A stretch of DNA of 64,000 nucleotides from Bacillus stratosphericus (GCF_020524495.1 NZ_JAIVLB010000017.1:1-64000); one strand, 5' to 3'; positions 43,009 to 52,726 are shown, numbered from the stretch's first letter. Numbers and translations are program-made. Notes: generated by a model from the letters alone, not told the origin.

Positions 43009-44532
43009 TTATTCGCTTTCTTTCATTTCATTTGATGTACGTACTCGTGCATTTCCCATAAATACGACCGTAATCGCCGCAAGTGCAATCGGAAATAAAG
43101 CAATCATAAACACGTACGTAATACTTTGTGACATCGCATCGATAACTTTATTTAAAATATCAGGCGGAATTTCTGAGCGGGTACCCTCTTGGAAAATGGC
43201 TTGCGGATCGCCAATTTGAGAAGGGGCTCCTTTCATTCCGCTAAAGACATCTTCTAAACGACTCGTCAGGACATTGGTTTGAATCGTCCCGAAAATCGTC
43301 ACTCCTAACGTCATCCCAAGTGATCTCATAAACGAATTGGTTGAGTTTGCACTGCCGCGGTAGCGCGGAGCGAGATCATTCATTGAAGCAGATGGCAGAA
43401 GGGAGAAGCTAAAGCCGACCCCAAATCCTGATACCATCATAAAGAGCGTGAGCCACAGTCTTGTTGTATCTGGTGACATATTGGCAAGCAGGAGCATCCC
43501 AGCGAAAAATGACATCACAGAGATCGTCATAAGACGTCTAAAAGGAATTTTCGTCTGCATCGTTCCACCAATCATACTGCCAATCACTGACCCTATCATC
43601 ATTGGTGTTAAAATGAAGCCTGCACTTGTCGCAGATTCACCGTACACCGCCTGCACAAAAATAGGGATAAAGACTGCAAGAATAATAAACGTTCCGCCAT
43701 ATAGAAACGCCAAAATTTGAGATGTCGCAAATAAACGATTTTTAAACATCCAAAATGAAATAATTGGTTCCTCAGCTTTCCGTTCAACGATAAAAAAGAT
43801 TGTACCAAACACAAGAAACACGGCAAATAGTGTTATGATCTGTACAGAATCCCAAGCGTAAGATTTTCCGCCAAGCTCAAGTGCGAACATCAGGCTCACA
43901 ACCGCAACGACAAGCGTAATGGCACCTGACCAATCGATTTTCTGCTTACGATGCTCAAGCGATTCCTGATAGTATCTGGCGATCAAGAACACACTGACAA
44001 TACCGATTGGCACGTTAATATAAAAAACCCAATGCCAGCCGATCGAATCTGTAATAAGTGCACCTAACAGCGGGCCTAATACACTGGATAGGCCAAACAC
44101 TGCACCAAACATACCTGACATTTTTCCTCGCTTTTCAGGAGGGAAGATGTCAAAGATAATCGTGAAAGCGATCGGAAGAAGTGCGCCGCCTCCAACCCCT
44201 TGAATGGCGCGATAAATAATGAGCTGATCCATCGTTTGTGCAATACCGCACAGCGCAGATCCAATTAAAAAGAAAATAAGTCCAAACAGAAAAAAACGCT
44301 TTCGACCATACATATCTGAAAGCTTTCCATAGATCGGCATACCGGCCATCACTGCCACCATGTAAGATGCGGTCACCCAAGCAAATTTATCAAAACTGCC
44401 CAAATCTGCTACGATGCTTCCCATTGCTGTTGCAACAATGGTGTTGTCCATCGCTGCCATAAAAATCCCTAACAGCAAACCGATGACAACAAAGCGAGTG
44501 GATGCCTTGCCTTTATGATCCACGTTATTCAT
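43009..44532 (-). CDS. MFS drug:H+ antiporter, DHA2 (14-helix) family
   Basis: A 507-residue protein with 14 hydrophobic segments. Motifs are LDxT-like AAMDNTIVATAMGSIVADLG in helix 1, GKLSDMYGRKRFFL in loop 2-3, and IYRAIQGVGGGALLPIAF (motif C region). This is the EmrB/QacA/LmrB type of multidrug exporter. The ATG at 44532 is preferred with AGGAGG 8 nt upstream. It diverges from a wrecked MarR gene and has a palindromic operator in front, so it may now be derepressed. Confidence 0.9.
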   Translation of the reverse strand: MNNVDHKGKASTRFVVIGLLLGIFMAAMDNTIVATAMGSIVADLGSFDKFAWVTASYMVAVMAGMPIYGKLSDMYGRKRFFLFGLIFFLIGSALCGIAQTMDQLIIYRAIQGVGGGALLPIAFTIIFDIFPPEKRGKMSGMFGAVFGLSSVLGPLLGALITDSIGWHWVFYINVPIGIVSVFLIARYYQESLEHRKQKIDWSGAITLVVAVVSLMFALELGGKSYAWDSVQIITLFAVFLVFGTIFFIVERKAEEPIISFWMFKNRLFATSQILAFLYGGTFIILAVFIPIFVQAVYGESATSAGFILTPMMIGSVIGSMIGGTMQTKIPFRRLMTISVMSFFAGMLLLANMSPDTTRLWLTLFMMVSGFGVGFSFSLLPSASMNDLAPRYRGSANSTNSFMRSLGMTLGVTIFGTIQTNVLTSRLEDVFSGMKGAPSQIGDPQAIFQEGTRSEIPPDILNKVIDAMSQSITYVFMIALFPIALAAITVVFMGNARVRTSNEMKESE

Positions 44533-44602
44533 TTCTTTTACCTCCTGCTTACGTTCTCTTCTCTTTTTTGCTATGATCAATTTAATCATTAAGTAAGAGA
44601 AC

Positions 44603-44627
44603 ATTTATCTTGATGATCAAGATAAAT
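44603..44627. promoter_or_regulatory. perfect 25-bp palindrome, candidate MarR operator
   Basis: ATTTATCTTGAT and ATCAAGATAAAT are perfect 12-bp arms around one G, between the divergent exporter and marR remnant. Size and symmetry match MarR-family operators. Confidence 0.7.
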
Positions 44628-44651
44628 TGATTTTAAAGGGAGAATAACAAG

Positions 44652-44832
44652 ATGTCAATAAAGAATGGGTCAGCAGACAGAGAGGACCTGATCATTCATA
44701 CGATGAGAGGCTTGCTACACGAATGGTTTTATTCCATCAAGCGGCTGCTCAATCGCTCGGCTTGAAAAAGCAGGCTACGTCAAAAGAGAAAAAGACCCAG
44801 AGGACAAGCGAAGAGTCATCATGGTCCCATGA
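44652..44832 (+). pseudogene. MarR family regulator with internal deletion
   Basis: ATG with GGGAG upstream begins MSIKNGSADREDLIIHTMRG. After LLHEWFYSIKRL the frame soon stops. In another frame IARLEKAGYVKREKDPEDKR then RVIMVP gives the wing of a MarR domain. The recognition helix and middle are missing. The gene therefore cannot repress the divergent exporter. Confidence 0.75.
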
Positions 44833-45026
44833 CTGCATGATCAAGATTATTTACCACACGAATCTTACTTAGAAGAAACGTATTGTCATAAGGTAAATCC
44901 AGATCACGGATTTTCGCTCCAAAGGGTGTATACAGATGACCTTTCTTTAGATGAAACAATGGCTGTCAAAGATAGCAGTGATGTTTAGTACCAAAAGGGT
45001 ATCATTATGACATTTACTATTTGAAT
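44833..45026 (+). pseudogene. iolB (5-deoxyglucuronate isomerase) fragment
   Basis: The frame reads HDQDYLPHESYLEETYCHKV, NPDHGFSLQRVYTDD, and LSLDETMAVKDSSDV before a TAG; out of frame PKGYH-like and DIYYLN-like sequence follows. This is the central part of IolB of inositol catabolism. It is joined directly to the marR remnant, so a deletion fused two unrelated genes. Confidence 0.7.
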
Positions 45027-45038
45027 GGATCAATAAAA

Positions 45039-45079
45039 AGAATGGATTCACTTATTCACAATATAAGCAAATCCATTCT
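45039..45079. terminator. hairpin downstream of ktrB
   Basis: AGAATGGATT pairs with AATCCATTCT around a 21-nt loop, close to the ktrB stop codon. Confidence 0.5.
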
Positions 45080-45088
45080 AATGCTTAT

Positions 45089-46426
45089 CTAACCTACAAA
45101 CAACTCTCCCTCAGGATAACGTATTGGGCTTTTCGTTCGTTTCATAAAGATAAAAACGATGGTTAGAGTACCTATTCTACCAATAAACATAAGAATCGAA
45201 AGAATAACCTTACCTAAAAACGATAAATCCGAAGTTAATCCCATTGAAAGTCCTACCGTACCAAATGCTGAAAAAGTTTCAAAAACAATATCAATGAAAG
45301 GAGCATTTTCAGTCATTGTCAATAAAAAAATGGTGATAAACACAAAACACAAACTGATAAAGCTAATAGATAAGGCTTTAATGACAACATCATGTTTAAT
45401 TGTACGTCTAAATATAACGGATTCTTTATTTCCTTTTAGAAAATGGAGGACAGAGATCAAAACGATAATCATCGTTGTTAACTTTATCCCACTTCCTGTT
45501 GACGCACTCCCAGCACCAATAAACATGAGAAGGATCATAAAAGTTAAAGAACTTTCATGCATATGTGCTATATCAAGCGAATTAAAACCCGCAGTTCTTG
45601 GTGTCACAGCTTGAAAATAAGAGGCCCAGAATTTATCAAGAAGGTTCATTGGACCTAAAGTATGGGGATTACCAAATTCCATTAAAAATATAAGTAACAG
45701 CGCAACACCATTTGTTATGAGGGTTCCTATGATCATAAGCTTTGAATGGATTGATAATAATTTGAATCTCCGTTTATTCCAAATGTCAAAAATCACTGTA
45801 AAACCAAGACCACCGATGATAAACAGGAAGGTGATGGTCATGTTAATCAGTGGATCATTTACATAGTTCATCAAACTATTTGAAAAAAGAGAAAAACCTG
45901 CGTTATTAAAAGCAGAAACGGCATGAAATAAACTGATGTATAACCCCTTAAAAAAACCATATTCCGGTATCCACCGAAATGATAATATACACGTAGCAAT
46001 TAACTCAAATGTTATCGAAAAGATAAACAAAACCTTTATAAGACGTACAATACCGCCTATATTTGTCAGATTAAAAGCCTCTTGAACCAATAACCTTTCT
46101 CGTAAACCTACCTTTTTACCAAATAACAGGATGACCATGACGGCTAAGGTTAAAAAACCAAGCCCACCAATTTGTATCATCAGCATAATGACAATTTGTC
46201 CAAATAAAGTAAAGGTTGATCCGGTATCAACCACAACTAAACCTGTTACAGTCGTTGCTGACACAGCTGTAAAGATAGCATCGATGATTGAGATAGGTTC
46301 AACAGTAGAGATCGGTAGAGATAAAAGAAATGCCCCTATTACAATTACTGTAAAAAAGCCAAATAATAAAATTTGGGGCGGAGTTAATTTTACTGGTTTT
46401 TTTAAAAAATGATCATATTTAAACAT
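45089..46426 (-). CDS. ktrB: potassium uptake channel subunit KtrB-like
   Basis: A 445-residue TrkH/KtrB protein with four M1-P-M2 repeats. Selectivity-filter glycines appear in ATTVTGLVVVDT, SAFNNAGFSLF, VTPRTAGFNSLD and FSAFGTVGLSMGL. It starts LTPPQILLFGFFTVIVIGAF, closely resembling B. subtilis KtrB. It forms a K+ (Na+-dependent) channel gated by an RCK ring. The RCK gene lies divergently 137 bp away. Confidence 0.9.
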   Translation of the reverse strand: MFKYDHFLKKPVKLTPPQILLFGFFTVIVIGAFLLSLPISTVEPISIIDAIFTAVSATTVTGLVVVDTGSTFTLFGQIVIMLMIQIGGLGFLTLAVMVILLFGKKVGLRERLLVQEAFNLTNIGGIVRLIKVLFIFSITFELIATCILSFRWIPEYGFFKGLYISLFHAVSAFNNAGFSLFSNSLMNYVNDPLINMTITFLFIIGGLGFTVIFDIWNKRRFKLLSIHSKLMIIGTLITNGVALLLIFLMEFGNPHTLGPMNLLDKFWASYFQAVTPRTAGFNSLDIAHMHESSLTFMILLMFIGAGSASTGSGIKLTTMIIVLISVLHFLKGNKESVIFRRTIKHDVVIKALSISFISLCFVFITIFLLTMTENAPFIDIVFETFSAFGTVGLSMGLTSDLSFLGKVILSILMFIGRIGTLTIVFIFMKRTKSPIRYPEGELFVG

Positions 46427-46563
46427 TTCCTAGCCTACTTTCAACCACTTGAATTTTAATGTTATTATATAACGAATAGAGATATGATTGTCTACCCATG
46501 ATTTATTTGTTTAAATAAAAAAGATTTATCGAGATTTGATAGACAACAAAAGGAGTCATTAAA

Positions 46564-47232
46564 ATGCCAAAAAAAGAATTTGCTGTTATCGGGTTAGGAC
46601 GCTTCGGCGGGAGTATATGTAAAGCATTAAGCGAAGAGGGACTTGAAGTGCTAGCTATGGATCTAAATGAAGATCGTGTAAACGAATATGCGCAAATCGC
46701 TTCGCATGCTGTCATTGGCGATTCAACAGATGAAACAGTTTTGAAAAATTTAGGAATGCGAAACTTTGATCATGTGATTGTTGCTATAGGCGAAAACATT
46801 CAGGCTAGTATTTTAACAACCATTATATTAAAAGAACTTGGAGTTAAACTGGTTACAGTAAAAGCACAAAATGATTACCATGAAAAGTTACTAAATAAAA
46901 TTGGGGCCGATCGAGTTGTCCATCCAGAAAGAGATATGGGAAAACGTATAGCCCATAAAATCGTCACAAATAGTGTCATCGATTACTTGGAGCTATCTGA
47001 TGAATATGGTCTAATTGAAGTTGAAGCAAACGGACATTTAGAAAATCAGTCATTACTTGACCTTGACATTAGAGCAAGATATCAAATCAATATTGTCGCT
47101 ATTAAACGAGAGAAAGATGTGATTATTTCGCCGCTAGCTCATGAACAAATTCAGAAAAACGATATATTAATTGTGATTGGAGCAATGAAAGATATAGCAC
47201 GTTTTGAAAGAAATGAATTACAAAGTCAATAA
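46564..47232 (+). CDS. ktrC: RCK regulatory subunit, KtrC/KtrA-like
   Basis: A 222-residue protein with a Rossmann RCK_N domain (KEFAVIGLGRFGGSICKALS; HAVIGDSTDETVLKNLGM) and an RCK_C domain (about 140-220; LDLDIRARYQINIVAIKREK). It binds ATP/ADP and, in KtrC, c-di-AMP via RCK_C. Sequence is nearer KtrC than KtrA of B. subtilis. AAAGGAG precedes the ATG. It pairs with the divergent ktrB. Confidence 0.88.
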   Translation: MPKKEFAVIGLGRFGGSICKALSEEGLEVLAMDLNEDRVNEYAQIASHAVIGDSTDETVLKNLGMRNFDHVIVAIGENIQASILTTIILKELGVKLVTVKAQNDYHEKLLNKIGADRVVHPERDMGKRIAHKIVTNSVIDYLELSDEYGLIEVEANGHLENQSLLDLDIRARYQINIVAIKREKDVIISPLAHEQIQKNDILIVIGAMKDIARFERNELQSQ

Positions 47233-47325
47233 ATCTAATTAAAAAGAAAGTCCACCATTGTAAGAACTAGGTACAATCGTACTATGGTTTGTTTCTAACT
47301 ATTGATATAGGATTACAAGCTCGAG

Positions 47326-47355
47326 GGTGCAATGATTGTCCAATTTCATTGCACC
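47326..47355 (+). terminator. hairpin downstream of ktrC
   Basis: GGTGCAATGA (47326-47335) pairs perfectly with TCATTGCACC (47346-47355). No T-run follows, so termination strength is uncertain. Confidence 0.4.
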
Positions 47356-47548
47356 TAAACAATTTGTATAACAACACAATGAATGGTTTGTATACGTTGT
47401 TTGAATAGGTACTTACTTCCAACGATACGTCTCCGAGGGAAGAACTTACTTATAAATCCTCTCTTTCACTGGTTGGTTAAAATACCTCTGAATATTATGA
47501 AGTATTCTTGATTGTTTAACCATCAATAATTCAAAGAGGGGACTATAC

Positions 47549-47717
47549 TAGTATTAGAGTCATTAACCACCTACCGGAAGTTACAAGTATTCATTGGCAC
47601 AGGCTAATGTTCCTAATGTGATGGACGGTGTCCCCGATGTGGAACCTTCGCCAAGAATTAAACCAGCGCATTATGATGATTATCACACGATTATTAATTA
47701 TAGTTCCCGTAAGTAAG
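47549..47717 (+). pseudogene. multicopper oxidase fragment (CotA-like)
   Basis: SIRVINHLPEVTSIHWHRL contains the HWH copper ligands of multicopper oxidases (usually HWHG). One base later in another frame NVPNVMDGVPDVEPSPRIKP continues the family sequence. A frameshift and G to R change, plus loss of the rest, mark it as a remnant of a laccase such as spore coat CotA. Confidence 0.75.
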
Positions 47718-48305
47718 GTATTTAAACGTTTCAGTTGTGAAATGGATTATAACATAATCTAATATGGGGTATAATCAAAGTCAAAAATACCAAAATTAAT
47801 TTTTTCATTGACTGAATGAAAAATTACATAGGATTCACGTCGTCGACTCAGAATGACAGCAGTTCTATTATTCATCAAACAGATCTAGCGACATGATTTC
47901 TTTCAAAATCTAATATGAGAAATAGACTTATCCAATTACCAAGGTGCTATGGCAATGATTTAAAGAAGCTACGGACCACTCAATAGCTTCGCAACAAAGA
48001 ACAGCCCACAATTCGAACATTAAGAAGCGAACTTTACTTTAGACGTCACTTAATACTGGTGGTTGAACAACCAATGTGATTGTAAACCATCAGAAATAAA
48101 CTGGATACTGAAAAGAGTGCTTATTCATTTTGATCTCTATTAAACTTTTTGTTGACCTAGCTAAGCAATCTAATTATCTTCTCCACTAACAGAAAAAATG
48201 TAAGATGACCTGATGACCAGATTCTTTCAGGAAACTTTTCTTGACGTTGCCCAATTATAAAATTTTTTAGGCATGTAGATAACATAAACCCCATTTATAT
48301 AGTTA
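47718..48305. other. 588-bp stretch without a recognisable gene
   Basis: Both strands are full of stops. No promoter, RNA or repeat structure stands out. Considering the oxidase debris just before it, this is probably decayed coding sequence that I cannot identify. Confidence 0.4.
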
Positions 48306-49373
48306 TTAAGAAGAAATAGAAGTCCGGCGAGATCGATAAAGCAGATAAAGAAAATAAGGTGCACCTACAGCAGCTGTAAAGACGCCAGCAGGAATTTCAA
48401 TGGGCGAAAAAAGGGTACGTCCAATGATATCCGCAATCATAATCAATTCCCCCCCAAGTAATGCAGACACAGGAAGAAGTGCTCCAAACGAAGAACCAAC
48501 AAGTCTTCTGGCCATATGAGGAGCCATTAATCCAACGAATCCGACTGTACCTGCCACCGAAACGGCACAGGCAGTTAAAACTATGCTAAGTAATAGAAGA
48601 AAAAAACGGCTTTTCTGAACGGAATTACCGACTCCAGCTGCAACATCCTTACCCAATGCTTGAATATTAACATGCTTGCTCATGAACAAACAGATGATTA
48701 ACAAAATCACAACCATTGGAAGAATGAGTTGAAATTGACTCCAGTTAGTTCCATAAACAGATCCAGTAATAAATACATTTGCTTGTGAGGCACGATAGAA
48801 AGGCCCCTTAATCATGAGCAAACTGGTCATCGCCTGAGTAAACATAGAAAACCCAATACCTATAATAATTAAACGAAAAGTAGATAAACCATTTTGATAA
48901 GATAACATGTAAACAATAAACCCTACTAGTGATGCCCCAATAAACGCAGCGACAGGCAACCATGAAAGGCTAACAGAGAGTGTAGAACTTTTATCAGCAA
49001 ATAACATATAAAAAAGTACGACGCCACACGAAGCTCCTCCTGTGATGCCGATAATGTCCGGTGAAGCAAGAGGATTACGAATCAACCCCTGTAAAATTGC
49101 ACCAGCAGCAGCGAGACATACACCTGCAATAAAAGCAATGAGAATACGTGGCATTCGAAAAGACATGATAATCATCTCATCAAGCTTAGTACCGTAGCCA
49201 AATATCGCTTTTGTCGTTGAAAGAGGGTCAATGAATCGATCTCCTAAACAGGCACTCATTAAGATTGTGAGAGATGCAAATAGAAAGAGCAAAAGAATCA
49301 CTAAGTTCTCTCTTTTTCCAGTTAAGAAAGAGATGCGTCCTTGAGCAAGCCGAATCGCTTGATGCTTCTTCAT
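48306..49373 (-). CDS. yfhA: Fe3+-siderophore ABC transporter permease
   Basis: A 355-residue FecCD-type permease with about nine to ten helices. It includes RMPRILIAFIAGVCLAAAGA, GLIRNPLASPDIIGITGGAS and FVGLMAPHMARRLVG (ATPase-coupling helix). It matches YfhA by context. Its ATG overlaps the end of yfiZ (ATGA). With YfiZ it forms the membrane channel for hydroxamate-type siderophores delivered by YfiY. No ATPase gene is near; in B. subtilis a shared one (YusV) serves such systems. Confidence 0.9.
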   Translation of the reverse strand: MKKHQAIRLAQGRISFLTGKRENLVILLLFLFASLTILMSACLGDRFIDPLSTTKAIFGYGTKLDEMIIMSFRMPRILIAFIAGVCLAAAGAILQGLIRNPLASPDIIGITGGASCGVVLFYMLFADKSSTLSVSLSWLPVAAFIGASLVGFIVYMLSYQNGLSTFRLIIIGIGFSMFTQAMTSLLMIKGPFYRASQANVFITGSVYGTNWSQFQLILPMVVILLIICLFMSKHVNIQALGKDVAAGVGNSVQKSRFFLLLLSIVLTACAVSVAGTVGFVGLMAPHMARRLVGSSFGALLPVSALLGGELIMIADIIGRTLFSPIEIPAGVFTAAVGAPYFLYLLYRSRRTSISS

Positions 49374-50371
49374 ATGTCAAGCCTCCTTCTAGCAATGTAG
49401 ACAAAGATAGGAAGTCCAATAATGGCTGTCATTACCCCTACAGGAACTTCTTCAGGCATAATGATATAACGTGCACCAAGGTCAGCAGTTACAAGCAGTA
49501 TGGCACCCAGGAGCGCAGAGTAGGGGATAATCCACCTATGATCATAACCACCAAATAATCTAGCAAAATGAGGAATCATCATCCCAATAAACGAAATGGG
49601 CCCTGCGATGGCAACAGCACTACCTGCCAGCAAAATGATGCATACAGACATGGATAGTTTTAAAAGCGCTGTATTTTGTCCAAGACCCTTTGCTACATCT
49701 TCTCCCATTAGAAGCGTATTTATCTTTCTACCCAGGAAAAAACTTACCATTAAGGCAATGAGGATATATGGAATAATATCAAACAATAAATCCAAACTTC
49801 TCCCTTTAACAGAACCGGCTAGCCAAAACAGAACTTGTTCTAAAGCAGATTCATTCATAGCAAGCATGCCTTGTGTTAATGAAGAAAACATAGCTGTCAT
49901 TGCTGCTCCAGCCAGCGTAAGCTTGATAGGAGTTAAACCTTCATTTCCTAAAGATCCTGCAATATAGACAATAGTTGCAGTGACAGCGGCCCCAATAAAA
50001 GCAAGGGTCATCATACCGGTAGAAGATTGTACGTTTAAAAAAAGCATTCCACCCACAACAAAAAAACCAGCGCCAGCATTGATACCAAAAATTCCTGGAG
50101 AAGCAAGGGGATTTTTGGTAAGTGCTTGCATGAGGCATCCAGCAACTGATAATGCAGCTCCAACCGTTGTTGCGATGAGTGCACGAGGAAGACGCGTATT
50201 TTGTACAATCAAATGCTCATTACTTCCATTGAACTGTGTAAAGGCTTGATAGACCAAAGCCCAAGATGTATTCGTATAGCCATAAACCACACTTGCGCAG
50301 TTAACAAGTAATAGTATAAAAATGAGGGCAAACAAGATGATCCATTTGACTTTCGATTGTTTTAATAACAT
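49370..50371 (-). CDS. yfiZ: Fe3+-siderophore ABC transporter permease
   Basis: A 333-residue FecCD-type permease, same length as B. subtilis YfiZ. Motifs are TRLPRALIATTVGAALSVAG, LMQALTKNPLASPGIFGINA, and SFIGMMIPHFARLFGGYDHR. First gene of a two-gene operon with yfhA, divergent from yfiY. Confidence 0.9.
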   Translation of the reverse strand: MLLKQSKVKWIILFALIFILLLVNCASVVYGYTNTSWALVYQAFTQFNGSNEHLIVQNTRLPRALIATTVGAALSVAGCLMQALTKNPLASPGIFGINAGAGFFVVGGMLFLNVQSSTGMMTLAFIGAAVTATIVYIAGSLGNEGLTPIKLTLAGAAMTAMFSSLTQGMLAMNESALEQVLFWLAGSVKGRSLDLLFDIIPYILIALMVSFFLGRKINTLLMGEDVAKGLGQNTALLKLSMSVCIILLAGSAVAIAGPISFIGMMIPHFARLFGGYDHRWIIPYSALLGAILLVTADLGARYIIMPEEVPVGVMTAIIGLPIFVYIARRRLDI

Positions 50372-50431
50372 TTTAGATAATCTCCTATTAGAATCAGATG
50401 TTACTAGTTAAAATTATACTAAATTAGGAAT

Positions 50432-50456
50432 GAAAGTGAAAATCTTTTTCACTTTC
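50432..50456. promoter_or_regulatory. inverted repeat between yfiZ and yfiY
   Basis: GAAAGTGAAAA and TTTTCACTTTC are near-perfect 11-bp arms around a TCT centre, placed directly upstream of the yfiY -35 box and near the yfiZ promoter. It may bind an activator or a second Fur dimer. Confidence 0.45.
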
Positions 50457-50458
50457 CA

Positions 50459-50487
50459 TTGACATAAAGAGGAACTAATTCTATTAT
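50459..50487 (+). promoter_or_regulatory. sigma-A promoter of yfiY
   Basis: TTGACA (50459-50464), 17-nt spacer, TATTAT (50482-50487). Fits the consensus well. Confidence 0.7.
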
Positions 50488-50492
50488 CTAGT

Positions 50493-50507
50493 TGATAATA
50501 GCTATCA
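50493..50507. promoter_or_regulatory. Fur box overlapping the yfiY transcription start
   Basis: TGATAAT-A-GCTATCA matches the Bacillus 7-1-7 Fur motif (TGATAATNATTATCA) at 12 of 14 arm positions. Placed just after the -10 region, it would repress under iron sufficiency. Confidence 0.7.
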
Positions 50508-50525
50508 ATTATAGGGGGAATGAAC

Positions 50526-51506
50526 GTGAATAAACGAATGCCCATTATCATCATTAGTCTTATGGCCACCTTTTCATTACTTGTTGCATGCGGGAGTAAT
50601 GCCACGTCATCAAGTGCAAAAGAAAAGGAAGTAACTACAAAAACAAGAAGTATTAAGCATGCTATGGGAACAGCCCAAGTACCAGATAATCCAAAAAAAG
50701 TAGTCATTTTAACGAACGAAGGAACAGAAGCATTGCTATCCTTAGGTGTCAATCCTGTTGGAGCCGTTAAATCATGGAAGGGTGATCCTTGGTACGATTA
50801 CATAGCTGACGATATGAAAGGAGTTAAGGATGTAGGGCTAGAAACAGAGCCTAATGTAGAAGCGATTGCCACCCTTGAACCAGACCTTATTATTGGAAAC
50901 AAAGTAAGGCACGAAAAAATTTATGATCAGTTAAACCAAATTGCACCTACCGTTTTTGCTGAGAAGTTATCAGGTAACTGGAAAGAAAACCTTTTGTTAT
51001 ACGCAAAAACAGTCAATAAGGAAAAAGAAGGGACACAACTCGTTGCTGATTTTGATAAGCGTGTAGATTCTATCAGTCAGAAGCTTGGAAATCAAAAGGA
51101 AAAAAAGGTTTCTATTGTTCGCTTCTTAGCTGGCCAATCTAGGATCTATTATACCGATTCTTTTCCTGGTATTATTTTGAAAGATTTAGGCTTTAAACAT
51201 TCTGAGAAACAAGAGAAACTTTTTAGTAAGCAGAAAGATAAATTCATGTTTGCGACCGATAGCAAGGAAAACATTCCTGACATGGACGGAGATGTACTGT
51301 TCTATTTCACGTATACAGCAGATGACAACAAAGAAAATATAGAATGGACAAATAAATGGACAAACGATCCATTATGGAAAAACCTCAAAGCTGTGAAATC
51401 CAAAAATGCATATGAAGTTGACGATATTGTATGGACAACCGCTGGTGGTATAAAGGCAGCAAACATGCTGTTAGATGATATAGAAACTTATTTCTTAAAG
51501 AAGTAA
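50526..51506 (+). CDS. yfiY: siderophore-binding lipoprotein
   Basis: A 326-residue substrate-binding lipoprotein of the FepB/FhuD type. The signal peptide ends in the lipobox LLVAC, giving a lipidated Cys at about residue 22. The mature part has AMGTAQVPDNPKKVVILTNE, LEPDLIIGNKVRHEKIYDQL and the C-terminal WTTAGGIKAANMLLDDI, as in YfiY. GTG 50526 is chosen: AGGGGG lies 7 nt upstream, while the ATG at 50520 touches it. Captures Fe3+-hydroxamate such as schizokinen by homology. Confidence 0.88.
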   Translation: MNKRMPIIIISLMATFSLLVACGSNATSSSAKEKEVTTKTRSIKHAMGTAQVPDNPKKVVILTNEGTEALLSLGVNPVGAVKSWKGDPWYDYIADDMKGVKDVGLETEPNVEAIATLEPDLIIGNKVRHEKIYDQLNQIAPTVFAEKLSGNWKENLLLYAKTVNKEKEGTQLVADFDKRVDSISQKLGNQKEKKVSIVRFLAGQSRIYYTDSFPGIILKDLGFKHSEKQEKLFSKQKDKFMFATDSKENIPDMDGDVLFYFTYTADDNKENIEWTNKWTNDPLWKNLKAVKSKNAYEVDDIVWTTAGGIKAANMLLDDIETYFLKK

Positions 51507-51588
51507 CCAATATAAACAAATAAAGCTGTAAAAAAATGTGTAATTGGTAAATGCAGCATGGCTCTAAGGAACTCTTGGTTCAAAGTCA

Positions 51589-51650
51589 AAAAACACCTAT
51601 AAATTATTTTCAGGTATACTATACCCGATTTTCAATTTAAAGGTGTTTTT
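51589..51650. terminator. long hairpin downstream of yfiY
   Basis: AAAAACACCT (51589-51598) pairs with AGGTGTTTTT (51641-51650). Inside the loop lies the palindrome GGTATACTATACC. T-rich 3' end supports termination; the nested palindrome could also be a small mobile repeat. Confidence 0.5.
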
Positions 51651-52205
<555 letters not shown>

Positions 52206-52541
52206 ATGAAAAAAAATATGTGTCTAAAATTAGCTGTCTTATTCATAGCACTTGCAAGTTTTCATTTGTTCTCAATGCCTCATTCCGCTCAGGTATACCA
52301 CCATGGGAAGGTGGTTGCTGATCAAGAATCACATGACATGAAAATCGTTCAGATAAAGGGCGATGAAAAGAAACAAAAACATGTGAGCGCAGTATTTGCC
52401 GCATTTACAGCCATGCTAATCATTGGCAGTATGACAGCTGGATTTGCACGCATCACTTATCCTGATCGATTTGACCGGAAAAAGAAGCATTTACTTGCAG
52501 TGTTCTATCAGTCTTCTTATTTCGGAGTAGCTCGTGTTTAA
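52206..52541 (+). CDS. small membrane protein of unknown function
   Basis: A 111-residue protein with a signal-like N-terminal helix (LKLAVLFIALASFHLFSM), a short His- and Lys-rich extracytoplasmic segment, and a second helix (VFAAFTAMLIIGSMTAGFAR), ending in a basic tail. GGAAGGGG lies 8 nt before ATG 52206. Co-oriented with the 41-residue gene that follows. No family recognised. Confidence 0.6.
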   Translation: MKKNMCLKLAVLFIALASFHLFSMPHSAQVYHHGKVVADQESHDMKIVQIKGDEKKQKHVSAVFAAFTAMLIIGSMTAGFARITYPDRFDRKKKHLLAVFYQSSYFGVARV

Positions 52542-52584
52542 CCCAACCATCTAGATCAAAACAAAAAATGGGAGGTTTTACACG

Positions 52585-52710
52585 ATGTTATTTTTCTTAA
52601 GATTATTCATTCTAGGTCTATTCTCTGTCACTTCACTTTCTCTTTTCGTCTACCAAGGAATTGAAGTAGCACATGCCATCACGAGCATGTTTGGCAACCA
52701 CGAGAGCTAA
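52585..52710 (+). CDS. 41-residue membrane peptide
   Basis: The ATG has GGGAGG 9 nt upstream. The product starts MLFFLRLFILGLFSVTSLSL, continues FVYQGIEVAHA and ends GNHES: one helix and a short polar tail. Probably co-transcribed with the preceding small membrane protein; both end at the parC terminator. Function unknown. Confidence 0.55.
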   Translation: MLFFLRLFILGLFSVTSLSLFVYQGIEVAHAITSMFGNHES

Positions 52711-52726
52711 ATGACCTGATCACAAA

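Noticed and set aside
42792..43061. 89-codon + strand frame beside the phospholipase-D gene
   Set aside because: It crosses the MFS terminator and runs antisense into the MFS gene. No binding site.
45159..45614. 151-codon frame antisense to ktrB
   Set aside because: Shadow of a hydrophobic gene; no start signals and KtrB is unambiguous.
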